Notes: generated by a model not told the origin, from the letters alone. A stretch of DNA of 64,000 bases from Amphiura filiformis (GCF_039555335.1 NC_092646.1:29830680-29894679), one strand, 5' to 3'. Positions 1-12,400 are shown, counted from the stretch's first letter. A program made the numbers and translations.

Positions 1-41
1 ATATTAGGATTTGAGCTATTTATGTTGATATAGGAAGTAAT

Positions 42-319
42 GGGCTATTCCATTTAAAATTCACACTTCCCCTGTGGAAGATTTTGGTAATATCTTCCAC
101 AGGGGGAGTGTGAATTTCAAATGGAATGAACGCATAAGGCAGCTCCGTTTGAAACTCCCTCTCCCTCTGTGGAATATTCAGGTTCTTTTTCAGAAGGTGT
201 ATGATATTCAAATGGAGCTGTCTAATGTGTTCATTCCATTTAAAATTCATACTCCCCGGGTGTGGAAGATATTTCCAAAATCTTTCACAGGGGGAGTATG
301 GATTGTAAACGGAATAGCC
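42..319. mobile_element. Fold-back MITE, family P1 (copy 1)
   Basis: The two ends are inverted copies of each other (GGGCTATTCCATTTAAAATT on the left; the right end closes with GGAATAGCC). Further inward inverted blocks carry CTTCCACAGGGGGAGT-type motifs, so the whole 278 bp can fold into a branched hairpin. Related copies lie at 13589-13839 and about 44165-44450. No protein is encoded; short open frames on both strands are by-products of the palindrome. Superfamily is not identifiable from the sequence. Confidence 0.75.
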
Positions 320-1153
320 TAATATGGCGGTTAGCTGTACATACATATTAAAGTTACCTTAGATGATTATAAGAATAACATGATACGATAAGGCTATAAA
401 AAAAACCAATTGTAGGGCGCGCGCATTTCGTTTTACCAAGCAATTTTGCCTTATTTACATAACTGCTTGAGAACAAGAAATTGAGGAAACAAAAACCCCG
501 TATAAAATATCTAAGAATAATATCTTTAATGAAGTATTTTATTCCTGGGCGTTTCCTTATAAGCGAGATGGAATTAATAACGCGTTTTGAAAGTCATTTC
601 ACAATAATAATAAACTTTGTAGACTAGTTTGCCATAACTTTAGCCTGACCAATAAATTGAACATATACCAAAAAACAACAAATTGTATCATGGGTTTTAG
701 AGCAGGGGACACTTTTGAATTATTTTTAGCCTAATAACTGTTGTAGAAAATATAGAGTGTGTCCCAGAAAACCCGCAAGATTTTGACAGAGCTCCATCTT
801 TAATCTAGAATCACTGAAAATGTTTCTTGAAAACCTTGGAATCCAATTCTTCTCAATTTTGGTATATAATGAAAACTAGATGTTTTTTGGTAAATAATTC
901 TCTGCAATTAATTAATGCTTTTTGGCTCGATTGCATTCTGAAATGAAATTATGCTTGTTACGTTATCTTTCTCTCCCTCTCGCCTATGCGACATCATTTT
1001 CACCAACAATTCAAAATTAACTTTGGGTAAAATGATAAGGACAGCGTCTGAAATTGTATTAACTTTTATCATTAGTTTGATTTCCTGTATAAATACACAG
1101 CATTTTCCTTTAAATTTGACAAAACCTTTCGTTATATCATTGAATGAGGAGTT
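320..1153. other. Intergenic, no gene seen
   Basis: AT-rich sequence without a convincing reading frame or recognisable repeat. A weak inverted match exists between about 768-800 (CCCGCAAGATTTTGACAGAG) and 2595-2632, which might mark the ends of an old element, but the match is short and imperfect. Confidence 0.5.
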
Positions 1154-1840
1154 CCCAGCAAACACAAAAACGTTTTAAAAACGTTTTAGATAAGTTATAT
1201 TTTGGCTTTTGGTTTAGGTAAAAACGTTTTAATAACATTAAAATGTCGGGTTATATAAAGGTCATGATAACGTTTTAAAGCGTTTTGTATGAAAACACAC
1301 TACAACAATATTTTTAATGTTTTCAAAAATGTTATTGTAAACTATTTTTGCAAACATTTTTGCCAAATATTGTGTCAATACTTAAATAACATTATGTTAA
1401 AATATTTGAACCCAGCAAACACAGAAATGTTCTTAAAATATTTTTTCAAAACCTTTTAATAACATTTAAATGTCGGGTTGATAAAGGTCATGAAAACGTT
1501 TTTAAAACGTTATTGAAAATATTTTGGGCAAACATTTTTCGCAAAATGTTTTTCAACCCCAAAATAACATTCTGTTTAGAATGTTTTGTATCAAGTTTTC
1601 AAGAATGTTTTTGGAATGTTATTAAAACGTTTTTATACCCTTTATATAACCCGACATTCAAACGTTTTTGTAAAACATTTTTGTTTGCTGAGCAGTTAAT
1701 TATCAAAAATGTTTTTTAAGGTTATGAAAACGTTTTATACTCTTTATATACCCTTTATATAACCCGACATTTAAACGTTTTCTGACAACCTTTTATAACC
1801 TTTTGCGAATGATGTCGAAAACGTTTTGTGTTTGCTGTGT
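1154..1840. mobile_element. AACGTTTT-rich inverted-repeat element (copy 1)
   Basis: It begins CCCAGCAAACACAAAAACG and ends in the inverse, CGTTTTGTGTTTGCTG. The interior is filled with repeated AAAACGTTTTAA blocks and GTCGGGTTATATAAAGGTCA motifs. A second internal start (CCCAGCAAACACAGAAATG, about 1413) and a second internal end (TTTGCTGAGCAG, about 1684) suggest one copy nested inside another. The same composite arrangement recurs at 20775-34742, so the nested form has itself been mobile. Non-coding. Confidence 0.75.
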
Positions 1841-2358
1841 TGCAATCATGAAGATTTGTTTTCCTAGCCAGTGATAGATGGCTTGGTATCGTCCCGATGG
1901 CCTGGTCCCGTGCATGAGATAAGTTAAAGCGGAGTCCCCCTTACTTGTTCAGTGATGGTTGCTCAATGCGCTCCCAAATGGCTTCTTTTATGCCTCTCCT
2001 ATGCCATTGCCTCTTAATCCAGATTCTTTTACCCCACGACCCATTATTCAAAATCGCGCACTGTGATTTGTTGAAACGCGTCACGTGAAACACCATTAAT
2101 TAGCAATAAAGTGGCCAGGGCAACGAACTTTATGTTCTTCTCGCATCACAGCGAACAGCAAAGAGCGATGCAGTATATTAGCGTCGTTACGCATTCTACG
2201 CAAAGCATTACGCTTGGTAACGCGTTCTGCAATACTCGCTATCACTTACGCTTTGGCTACGCGTAGGCGCCCACCTGGAGGTAAACAACTTGAAATATTT
2301 GGGCAAAAAATGTGATATTTTCTCTTTAAATCGCACTATTTTGTGGTAATAGAATATA
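1841..2358. other. Intergenic, no gene seen
   Basis: Mixed-composition sequence with scattered TTACGC and ACGCG words around 2180-2265; no coding potential or clear repeat structure. Confidence 0.4.
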
Positions 2359-2516
2359 AATAAAGGGTGCAGCATTATCCTTTACACGCAAATAATGTGT
2401 CCTCGGCAGTAAAAACGTTTCAATAATGGGTTCGGCTGCGCCTCACCCTTTATTTACGTTTTTACTGCCTCGGACACATTATTTGCGTGTAAAGGATAAT
2501 CCATTACCCTTTATTT
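2359..2516. repeat. Long near-perfect hairpin
   Basis: Left arm 2359 to about 2421 (AATAAAGGGTGCAGCATTAT onward) is matched by its inverse at about 2454-2516 (ending ATCCATTACCCTTTATT). The arms contain ACGCAAATAATGTGTCC and are separated by about 30 bp. Pairing over roughly 60 bp is almost complete, so it is probably a small, recently inserted fold-back element. Confidence 0.8.
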
Positions 2517-3226
2517 CTTAAATAACGACTTTATAATTTCAAAACTACATCAAAACCACAGCACATTGGAAAACCATGTCAACCAGATTCCAAAAAATTA
2601 TATTTGAAGCTCTGTCAATTTGGTGCGGTTTTTTTTTAGATATAGGCGACTTGCATACATATTTTTATATATGTACATTAAAATATATCTAGGTAAAATA
2701 CTCTAGAGCAATACTCAGAAAATACTTTTATTTTACTTTTATTTAGTGAATGTGTGTGTGCGTGGGAGTGCGTGGGGTCTGCGTGAGTAAAGTGTGTATG
2801 CATGTGGTGGAGTCATGGTTATAATATGTAATAAAGTTTTCACACAAAGTAATGCAGCCGTTAATACATATATAACTTTAATACTATTTATCATATTTAC
2901 AACATTTAAAATAGAAAAACGACGGGTTATTCACGCGATACTAACAACTAAAATCCTGAATTTAAAAGTTGAAGTTTACAGCGATCGATGTGGCATACAA
3001 AAACTGACATTAACTTCGCGCTGAATTCAAATCAATACAAATAGCTGCAACTTTTAAATTCGGGTATTTATAAATTCCGACATATATTGAACATGAGGCA
3101 TCAAAATACGCGTAAATAAAACATCGTTCTTTCTATGTTATAATATTGTCAATATCAGATATGATCAATAGCTCTGAAGCTATAGGTGTATTTATAACGG
3201 CTGCTTTACTTTTTGTGTAGACATGT
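2517..3226. other. Intergenic, no gene seen
   Basis: AT-rich, with a short GTGTG/GTGCG-rich run near 2750-2800. No supportable gene. Confidence 0.4.
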
Positions 3227-3357
3227 ACACACTTAATTTGTACGTGTGTACACTTAATTTGTACGTGTGTACACTTAATTTGTACGTGTGTACACTTAAT
3301 TTGTACGTGTGTACACTTAATTTGTACGTGTGTACACTTAATTTGTACGTGTGTACA
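3227..3357. repeat. 21-bp minisatellite
   Basis: About six tandem copies of a 21-bp unit (ACACTTAATTTGTACGTGTGT) run head to tail with almost no divergence. Because 21 is a multiple of three, it creates an artificial heptapeptide repeat on the - strand; this is not a gene. Confidence 0.9.
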
Positions 3358-3874
3358 TGTACATGGATGCATGTGTGGGAGGGGGATTGTGCACGAATGT
3401 GAAAGGAGGTTTGGGATGTACAGGTATGTGGGGTGTGAGTGTGTGTTCTGTTTTTTAGAATAATAATCATAGCAAATTACGAAAAACAATTAAACTGAAT
3501 TAAATATTCATTCGTGCAGAGTGCTTGATGCATAGCCAATAATAGGCCTACGAGTAGAACTTGTGGAACGAAAGTTGTAACTCTGAGTGTCACGCTAATG
3601 CGATCATCAGACAACTGAGGGCTATTCGCACCTTTTTGCGGCAGAATAAGTTTATGGAAATTTTTAGCTATTTTGAAGCTAAACTGATGAAATATGTTGT
3701 AAAGGTATAGTAAATGCGAGCGAAGCGCGCGAAAATTTGCACTTTTGGGGCTAAAATGGGCAAATATGAGGTTAATTTGTTCAGAAACCCATTATCAGGC
3801 GTCAACATTGGGGGGGATGATTGTATGGAGCACCCCCCTTGGCAAAATATTGGGGATTTATCCCCATCCCCAGG

Positions 3875-3955
3875 ATCTACGCCTATGACAACAACAAGGT
3901 CTATATCGGTCTTACTGAACTGACCCTCAAGAAGCGTTATTATCCACCAGCACTG
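3875..3955 (+). pseudogene. Possible GIY-YIG endonuclease fragment (Penelope-like?)
   Basis: A short stretch of the + strand frame reads I-Y-A-Y...K-V-Y-I-G-L-T-E...L-K-K-R-Y-Y. This resembles the GIY-YIG core with its following arginine, especially the Y-I-G-L-T-E...K-x-R-Y form found at the C-terminus of Penelope-like element proteins. Only about 27 residues match, the later catalytic residues are missing, and it runs directly into LINE-type sequence. It could be a fragment joined by insertion, or coincidence. Confidence 0.35.
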
Positions 3956-4909
3956 AATTATCACGGAATGTATATGGGATCTAAAGAAGAAGGAATACGC
4001 CATCGCATGGTCTATCGCCGCAAAAACACGCGCTTACGACAATACCAAACACTGCGACTTATGTCTAATGGACAAAGAAGCTATTCATCAACGCAAAACC
4101 TGTTAACTAGTAACAAACGCACGGCGAGAAGCCGGGAAGTTCAAGCTTGCTGTAGACTCGGTCCCTACACATATATGTTCGGCTCAGTTTGCAGAGAGCA
4201 AGGTATAGAAAAAGACATCGCTCTCAGACAAACTGCTATGAAGAATCAAAAATCCAAAAGCTGGTTCATGCAGATCAAGACATGTCTACTGAAATACAAA
4301 CTTCCTGATGCTGCCACATTGCTGGAGAATCCAATGGAAAAGGAAAAGTGGAACAGCACTGTAAAAACTGCTGTCGAGACTTACTGGAATGAAAAGCTTC
4401 AAAGCGATGCTGCCAGCAAAACATCTCTAAAACATCTCAACTATCTGACCTGTAGCATAGGCTGCACCCATCCGGTTTGGAGCACTGTACAACCAAGTAC
4501 CTGGGACACAAAGAAAGCCAACATCAAAGCCAGAATTCTCACCGGTACTTACACACTCCAAGCAAATAAAGCCAAATTCAATCAATTTGATGTAGACGGC
4601 ACATGCAGACTGTGTGACTATGGTGTCGAAAACAGGGAGCACTTTCTCACAACATGCTCGGCACTAGATGCCCAAAGAGCACCATATATTGATCAATTGA
4701 AAGGAGTCATCACAGAAGATCACGGAGAAGCAGTATGGTTAAAGCTGTATGGTAACTCATCGTACCTCACCCAGATTGTAATCGACTCCTCAACGCAGAT
4801 ATCAAATTTGCCAACATTCAACATCGTCAAAATTGAACCAATCAGCAGGAACTGGTGCCACAAATTGCATACAGCAAGAATGCGCCTGCTGAAGGCACTT
4901 GTCGACTAA
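3956..4909 (+). pseudogene. LINE ORF2 C-terminal fragment
   Basis: An open frame ending at TAA 4907-4909 encodes the C-terminal region of a non-LTR retrotransposon polyprotein. Recognisable parts are the R-Q-T-A-M-K-N...S-W-F-M-Q-I block, the H-P-V-W-S-T motif, the G-T-Y-T-L-Q segment, and the terminal zinc-finger-like C-R-L-C-x8-H-F-L-x3-C pattern. The endonuclease and reverse transcriptase domains are absent, so this is a 5'-truncated copy. The frame is open back to an ATG at 3821, but the N-terminal part is not LINE-like. The 3' tail ends near 5390 in short AAATTAAATA repeats, typical of a LINE 3' end. Confidence 0.75.
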
Positions 4910-5390
4910 CATCTGTATGTGTATGGTTACATGCGTGATCTAGACTTCGCATGTAACTCCTGTTTCCTGTCTACCATGACAGGAAACTCCCCTTCCCTCC
5001 ATATCCCCCTGCCCCCCTTGCATCAATTGCTTTTTGCACGTGTGCATGTACACTTCATCATCTACCATCTGCATGAAACTTGTTCATCACTGCATTAGGT
5101 GCTTTGGGTGCATGACTTCCGTATGTGTATTCAGCTTTTCATCCTTCTGTAGCTACATGTAACTGTGACACTAAAACTGCTTATTATGACTAAAAACTGC
5201 ATATTTATGACTATGAGACTAAATTGTGACTTTACACACACTTTATAGAGACTTTATACATCCGTTTCCCGGATGGTGCTCCTGTAGAAAGGAGGGAACT
5301 ACGACAATACTACTACTACTATGGCACGTTTGCAACGCCCTAAACTCAGGTGTCAATTTGTGGATAAAATTAAATAAAATTAAATATCTT
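4910..5390 (+). mobile_element. 3' untranslated tail of the truncated LINE
   Basis: Non-coding sequence follows the LINE stop codon and ends in a short AT-rich tandem run (TAAAATTAAATAAAATTAAA, about 5366-5390), which looks like a LINE 3' terminus. The end point is inferred from this run. Confidence 0.5.
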
Positions 5391-6083
5391 TTTTTTCTAT
5401 ATGTCCGTTTTTCCGTCTCCCGGGGAATTGACTTGAAAACACTATGAGGATTACTCAGTTAATTTTTGAGGACAAATATCATGAAATTGGTGGTGTACGG
5501 GAATTTTGTTATGGCCAAGTTTTAGGCCAAAAAATATGATTTTTTCGAAATTTTTTTGACCGAAAATTCGACCCTTTCTCGCTTATCTGATGAATTTTCA
5601 ACTTCTTTTTGACATATGTGGTAGATATGACTTTGGTGTTTATATTCCTGAAGTAATTGTTGTAATTTTGCTTAGTTTTGTAAAAAGAAGTGATTTTCTG
5701 CATGGAGTTGTTTTAATATTCGGCTTTGTTTACGTTTCAAAACCAAAACTGAATTTCCCGGCTCGCGCATGCGCTCGTGCGTTTGTTACTAGTTAAAAAC
5801 CTGTCTCATGCCGCCCTCTACGATAGACCAAAATTCCCTCTCACGTCCGCATTCATAGGCTACTGTAAGTAGCGGATAAGCCTCCGTTGTCTGATCGCAT
5901 TAGCGAGAAGCTCACAGTTACAACTTTCGTTCCACAAATTCTACTCGTATTTTATTTAGTTATTTATTTACTTTATATTTATTTATTTCAATATTTTATT
6001 TCCTGAGGCATTTGTTTAATTATTTCATTATAATAACTGAGCCTTTATTCTCTGTGGATATGTTAATTTTGTATACTTGTATC

Positions 6084-6662
6084 AAGGGCTCGGATAGCGA
6101 CGTTTTCAGGTATTTTTTTGTGGGACATGAGAGCACATCAGACATATCGAATTACATTTTGAATACGAGGAATGTCCTTCTGATATCAAATAATTTAGAT
6201 ATTTTGAAATTCGCAATATAATACAAATTTCATGGCAAATGATTAAAAATGTATATTTTGGAAATTCAACAGTCCGCGAAGTAAAGTGCATAAACTAATG
6301 ATATGTAATTAAAGTGTTTGTAGCTAGGATGAAAAGCCGTCCATCATATGAACATTCTGACCTTTCGTTTTGAAGATATGAACCCACCCCCATAAAAAAA
6401 ATGAAGATTATTAGGTCTTTTGGGGAAAAATGTACATCTTCAATATGAAAGGTCAAAATTTTCAATTGACGACGGCGTTTCATTCTAGCTACATACACGT
6501 TAAGTACATATCAAACTTTTAATAATTTGCAACAAATTTGTATTATACAATTATTTGATATCAGAAGGATATTTCTCATTATCAGAAAGCAATTCGATAT
6601 GTCTAATGTTCTCTCAGCTCCCACAAAAAATACTGTACAAACGTTAATATCCGATTCCTTAA
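6084..6662. mobile_element. Palindromic MITE, GTGGGACATGAGAGCAC family (copy 1)
   Basis: Left end AAGGGCTCGGATAGCGACG and the inverted right end (CGTTAATATCCGATTCCTT) frame a long imperfect palindrome. Inside are GTGGGACATGAGAGCACATC on the left and its degraded inverse on the right, and the central arms contain GACCTTTCGTTTTGAAGATA and its inverse. Better copies at 8587-9251 and 47541-48202 carry TTAA on both sides. Here the left flank has mutated. Non-coding. Confidence 0.8.
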
Positions 6663-8584
6663 GTAGTTGAATAAATAAATATTTTGCTTAAAGGGCTAAA
6701 TGGGAAAATCTGAAAGCGTCATAACTGATTTTTATTTGTGTACACAATTGTGTGCGTTATTGGCGTGCAGACTGTCAATTTGTAAGCGCTCTGTTGCAAA
6801 GTTATGGTTCATTGAATTTACAACTGTATGACAAAACAGGCGAAAATAGTAACTTTTTGCACAATATTTGTAATTTAAAGAGAATTTGCCATTGTTCATT
6901 CTAGTGACGCTAGTATATGGACAATATAAGTATGCTTTTTCATTTAATAACATAAAATTTGAAAAATATTGTAAGGAACACTTGAGGTTTTGACTTTTAA
7001 AATCTACATTTTGGTCAAAAAATGTGCTTGGATAGGAAGTTTTCAACAGATTTTCCACATTCGCCTTGCTATAACATTGAATTGCGTTATCTGTTGACCA
7101 AGTTACGAAAAGCGTTTTTAGGGGGAAGTGTTAGCTTTCGTTTGATATAAAATAAATTCTGATTGGATGAAGGAAACACTTGAGGTTTCGATAAAAACAA
7201 ATCAAAGAGGTCCATTTTCAGCTAGAAGCTCCACAGCTCTTACATTGCTATGCACTCAACCATGTAGTGTAATCAAAGACTGTGCGGAGACAATCCACTG
7301 CTTGCTTGAGAGCTCTTAGACGAAAATGTGTGCTCAGGTGTATCGAGGTGGAAGCTGTGCGCATGATGGTTTATAAGAGAATCGTTTTGTATTAAAAAAA
7401 ACCTTTCCATATGTATCGAGATATTACCAATCATTAATCATTAAGGTTACATAAAAGAATTACTGTGTACCTCTTTGGAACAAAGGTACAAGAACAACAC
7501 CAAACAAAAGAAGCAAACCAAACAGGTCATCCAATACCATACCATAATAAGCAGAACACAGAGTTATACGAAAAATAACGTTTACTCAATCTTAAACTGG
7601 CCTGGGTATTTTTTGATTCGATTAGTTGGCAACAGGGGTATCACGGGACCACTGCCCTCATGACCAGTAGGCATTTGCTCACAAAACGAACTAGATATGC
7701 TGTGGTCTTATTAAAACCACGAAGTCCAGCCATGACCTTGAAATGACCTTTAGACAAAAATGTCTTTTCATGAAAAATGTTGGTACTAAGATTAATAACA
7801 ATCTATTTAATAAAAAGTTGACCTTTGGTTGAGTTTTAAAATGACCGCCACCATGTTTTGAATCATATGAACATTACATAATACTAATTTTCATTTTAGT
7901 TGGACAATCTTTGGCATTTTACCCCTTTTGACCTTTGGTTGACCTCTTGTGACCTTGAAATGACTTCCACCATATTTTCAATCATATCAGGATCATACTA
8001 ATTTTCATTCAAATTGGACAAATTTCAGAATTTTACCCAACAAAACAGACCCCTCCTCATGTTGAAGCCAAATCTGATTATAACCCTATATATACACCTA
8101 ATATAATGCTAGAGCCTTTTTGGCATTATTCAGATGATCACGGCAGTTAATAGGATGTAAAAAGTGTTTGATCCCTGCATGTGTGCATGACCTTGAACTC
8201 AAAATCTCTGTGTACCAGCTAATGTCAATGCATCAGTCGTATCTCTGAACCATGTAATCTGTAGGAACATTTTGAAGATATTTGATTTTGTATCGGAAAT
8301 ACCTTCTTAAAGGTCTTTGACCCCAAATCTGCGTTGACCCCATAGACCCCGGCTATAGCCAAGGTCAATGTCCAAATCTCATTACTGAACCCTGTAATCT
8401 GTATGAGAATTATTTTTGGTAAAAATCAAACTCTTTAGCCAAAATTATTCATACGTGACGTTTGACCTCAAATGGATCATGTCGAATGTGTATGTTGGTG
8501 TAATGGAGCTATTGCCCAAAGTTGGTCATAATCGGTCAAATTATTAAGGAGCTAGAGTAAATTATAATTTTAGTAGATAGACTG
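6663..8584. other. Intergenic; diverged TGACCTTTGACC-type repeat
   Basis: No supportable gene. About 7690-8560 contains scattered TGACCTTTGGTTGA, GACCTTGAAATGAC and GTCTTTGACCCCAAATCTG motifs and runs such as GTTGACCCCATAGACCCC. These relate it to the 146-bp-period array at 33065-34030, so this is probably an older, diverged copy of the same repeat family. Confidence 0.5.
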
Positions 8585-8586
8585 TT

Positions 8587-9251
8587 AAGGGATCTAAATT
8601 GAGCGTTTACTGAGTTTCGACGTTATTTTTTGTGGGACATGAGAGCACCTCAGACCTATCGAATTGCATTCTGAATACGAAGCATGTCTTTATGATATCA
8701 AATAATTTTCATTTTTGGAAAATCACAATATAATACAAATTTTATGACAAATTATAAAAATTTGATATTTTTCAAATTTTGATATATAACAGTCCTCGAA
8801 GTAAATTATATAAATCTAATGATATATTCTTAAAGTGTATGTAGCAGGGACGAAAAGCCGACGGTCAATTGAAAATTTTGACCTTTCATATTGAAGATAT
8901 AGATTTTTTTCACAAAAAGACCTAATTTTTTTTGGTGTTTTGGGAAAAAAATCCATATCTTCAATACGAAAGGTCAAAATTTTCAATTGATCGTCGGCTT
9001 TTCATCCCACCTACATGCACTTTAAGTATAAATCATCAGATTTATAAAGTTTACTTCAAGTACTGTTAAATATCAAAAATATCAATTTTTAATGATATGC
9101 CATAAAATGTGTATTAAATTGCAAATTTCAAAAAATGAAAATTATTTGATATCAGAAGGCCATTCTTCGTATTTAGAATGCAATTCGATATGTCTGATGT
9201 GCTCCAATATCCCACAATAATTACTGTCCAAACGTTCATACCCCAGCCCTT
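8587..9251. mobile_element. Palindromic MITE, GTGGGACATGAGAGCAC family (copy 2)
   Basis: Outer ends read TTAAGGGATC on the left and AGCCCTTAA on the right, giving TTAA at both borders (8585-8588 and 9250-9253). Internal arms are mirror images (TGTGGGACATGAGAGCACCT; inverse near 9200), and the centre has an inverted pair around GGTCAAAATTTTCAATTGA. It is close to the copy at 47541-48202. The TTAA flanks point to a piggyBac- or Kolobok-type mobilising enzyme, which is not encoded here. Confidence 0.85.
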
Positions 9252-9349
9252 AAGGGACAGACATTTGAACTCATTTCAAGCTTGAGAACCATTTATGCAC
9301 AGACACCTTTATTTAGTTACTTTAAAACAAATGTTACCATTTCATTACA

Positions 9350-9424
9350 CTATACCATATACTATACTATACTATACTATACTATACTATACTATACTAT
9401 ACTATACTATACTATACTATACTA
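9350..9424. repeat. (TACTA)n microsatellite
   Basis: About 14-15 tandem copies of the pentanucleotide ACTAT/TACTA; low complexity, non-coding. Confidence 0.95.
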
Positions 9425-12400
9425 CCTTAAAAATCCACATCTTGTTTGGTCAAAAATGCCCACCGTTTATGATATATGAATATTAATTAGGTTGGTAACG
9501 AAAGGAGAGTAAAACGGACAAGAAATTTTCCACCTAAATGTGTGTAGCTTAAATTCTGTAATTTTTTTAAAGACAATTCTGTTTTCAAAATGGGAAACGC
9601 AATCCATAGTGCACCACTTTTATTGAAATTATGTATTTCCGTAATATACATTGACAAAGCCTTAAGGTGACAGTGTATTCTCAGAAATGCATGAATTAAA
9701 AGTGATGTACCTGTGTATATTAACTTAATTATTCATACTAGTTATATAAAAGTATACATTTTTGGAATGTAAATATAAACACAGAATTGGGGTAAAAAGA
9801 ACAAGAATTGGGGTAAAAAGAACAAGTTTGGAGAAAATCACAAAACAAATTATTTTTCCATGATTCCATGACCGCATTTTTAATTAATGCATACGAGAGT
9901 GCATAGTTCCCTGAAGTGGATTAACTATTGAGCCAGTCCATGCCAAATCGCCTGATTTTAAGGAAGTTTCCCACCTCATACATGTCATAGTTCCAGCTTT
10001 TTTGATATTTTCGCCAGCCCATTCGAGGCTGGTATCTGTTTCATAGATCGGGTTTGTTTGCTCAAGAGATTAACTTATTGGTATTGGTATATTTTATTAT
10101 CCTTTTTGTGGTACAATTTTTTAAAATTATTGTTCTCGATTCGTAACGAAAAGAAAGTATATTTTGCTGTTTCAATGAACGAAAACGATTGAGTATTCAC
10201 CTAGGTTTTATTATCATTGAGGCATAGGACTTTTTATTTTTTCGAAGAAGAGCAGGTAGGGCAACTACATGATTATATTTCTACATGTTCATACTACATA
10301 CTCTGAAAATTTTAGAAAATTTGCGCCCTCAACGAGCACTCTCTCCATAGGGCTACATGTAAAGACCAGTTATAGACAAATGGCCCTAAAATAAAACGGA
10401 CTCGTGCGAATTTCCTCAAATTTTGCATATGGTGTAGATTTACCATCTGGAATGTAATGCAAGTGATGTCGTTGCTGCTCTTCTAAATTCATTTTTAAAA
10501 TGTCCGCCCAGACCAAGGTGTATTGCCAAAGTTATGTTTGAATTAATTATGACTTAAAAGTTATCATAGATTAGGCTTACATATAACAATAACTTGTTCA
10601 GCAATCAGCATATCAACATGGTCAATAAGGTAATTACCGCAGGATAATCACCAATGAGGTAACATCAGTGGACTAATGAGCATAGCACGATGTTTGGTTG
10701 CCTGTGAGTGCATAATTGATATGTTGATAACAGATCTATATAATAATGTTGTAGAATCAAAATCTTCATTATATCATAGACTTATGATTGAAGTCAAAGT
10801 AATTATCTATCCCACATTATCTATCCTATCCTGTATCGTTTTATGGATAAAAATGACTCAAAATGTTATTGATGATATTATTGCTCTCTTAAACATAAGT
10901 TTTGTCTTTTCAGCGGGAAAATCAGATGGAAAATAAAGTTTTTAGGGGCTAGCTATATATGGGCACAAGCCTGTAGTATTGAACAATGTATCCCATATTT
11001 TGACATGCACTTATAGAAAATAAATAAATTATTGTCTTACTTTATTAATTATAAATACTGTAAAATGACACATAACTAAAGTGAAGCCACTTTCTATCAT
11101 TTTGATTCATTAAATTACATTCAACAAAATGATTGAAGACTGTGAAAACACACAATGATTGAAGACTGTGAAAACATACAATTTTGATGTGCAATATATT
11201 TTATTTTGTTATAATAATACTGTATATGTAGTGTAATTTGTATGTTATTCTTATAGTACCAAATAAAATCAATCAATCAATCAATGCAGACTATTACAGA
11301 ATGGAGTAGGTAAGATGCCATGTCCATAGCTTTGCAGGAGTTTCGTACTAACAATCAACACATTCAAAAAATACAGTTTAAAAGTGAAGATTGTATAGTG
11401 AATGATCAGTCCTTTATCATGTGCTTGCCACTATCTACTTTATAGTAAACTATACATTGCGAATTGATATAAAATCATTTAAAAATAACATGTGCATGTA
11501 AGTTGGGTTATTGCAAATTAACTAACAACTGCAGTGTATATCTTGATTTTGATAATAAGCATGGGCAAAAAGCAGAAAAGACAAAAAGACAGAACAATTT
11601 GGAGTAAGGAATTAAAGAGTTGACAGGGGTTATAGGAATTAATGTTTTTTGCTATTTCGGGGTGCATGTTCGCATCATTGATGGTTTGGTCATGGAAGAA
11701 AGAGATGAGAAGGAACCACAACGACTTCGATCGGCCAAGTTTTAATCTGCTTATCTATTGACGCATGAAAAGAAAAGCTATCAATGGTACTTCCTTTCAT
11801 GTATGATCCATTTACCGCGATCGATGCTTGGCGAAATCATTACTGGAAAAAATTTATAACAAACCCATCCACGAACAAACAAACGCTACCCAGAAGTAAG
11901 ATTATGGAATTTCACTGATGCTCTGAACATGTATAGTAGCTTTGTTTTGGGATCTACAGTCAAACTGTTTTCTTGATCGTGTTGTGTAGAAAATGTCCTA
12001 TAAAACATCGAAAAGGTAATCAAAATCGGCCGTTTTGTTGCTGAGTTTCATCTTTAGCAAATAAGGTAAGATTTTGGTGACTTTTTCGATGAAAAATAGA
12101 TGTAAAATGTTCTTAAATAATACACAATGTTCCGGTTGAGTCCGGTACATAAAACCTGTTTAATTTAATAGTTTATATGTGTATAATCGTAACTAGCTAA
12201 CTCGTTTCAGTGCCAAAGACTGCCAACTCTGAGAAAAAAGTCATCAAAGTTCGGAAAAATTGGGCAAAATGGAAGAAAAGATGTAGGCCATCAATGACCG
12301 ATGATCACGTCACCAGAGAAAATCCTATAGGGTGCTTGCACGGAAGGTCATTAGTTCAAATCATCCTTCACACACGCTCCAGAAGACATGCACATACATG

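Larger units (their letters stand above)
3551..5947. mobile_element. TIR element flanked by TA, carrying retroelement fragments
   Basis: The first roughly 90 bp (CGAGTAGAACTTGTGGAACG, then GTTGTAACTCTGAG and ATGCGATCATCAGACAAC) recur inverted at about 5858-5947 (ending TCGTTCCACAAATTCTACTCG). Both ends abut TA, so the unit is consistent with a TA target duplication of Tc1/mariner type or a derived MITE. The interior holds a LINE-derived frame (to 4909) and its 3' tail, and no recognisable transposase; those pieces are later insertions or passengers. Confidence 0.7.

Noticed and set aside
3227-3357. CRISPR-like array
   Set aside because: The repeats are directly adjacent with no unique spacers, in a eukaryotic genome; it is a minisatellite.
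3133-3489. Protein with a seven-residue tandem repeat on the - strand
   Set aside because: Entirely produced by the 21-bp minisatellite; both other frames give similar repeats and there is no codon bias or start context.
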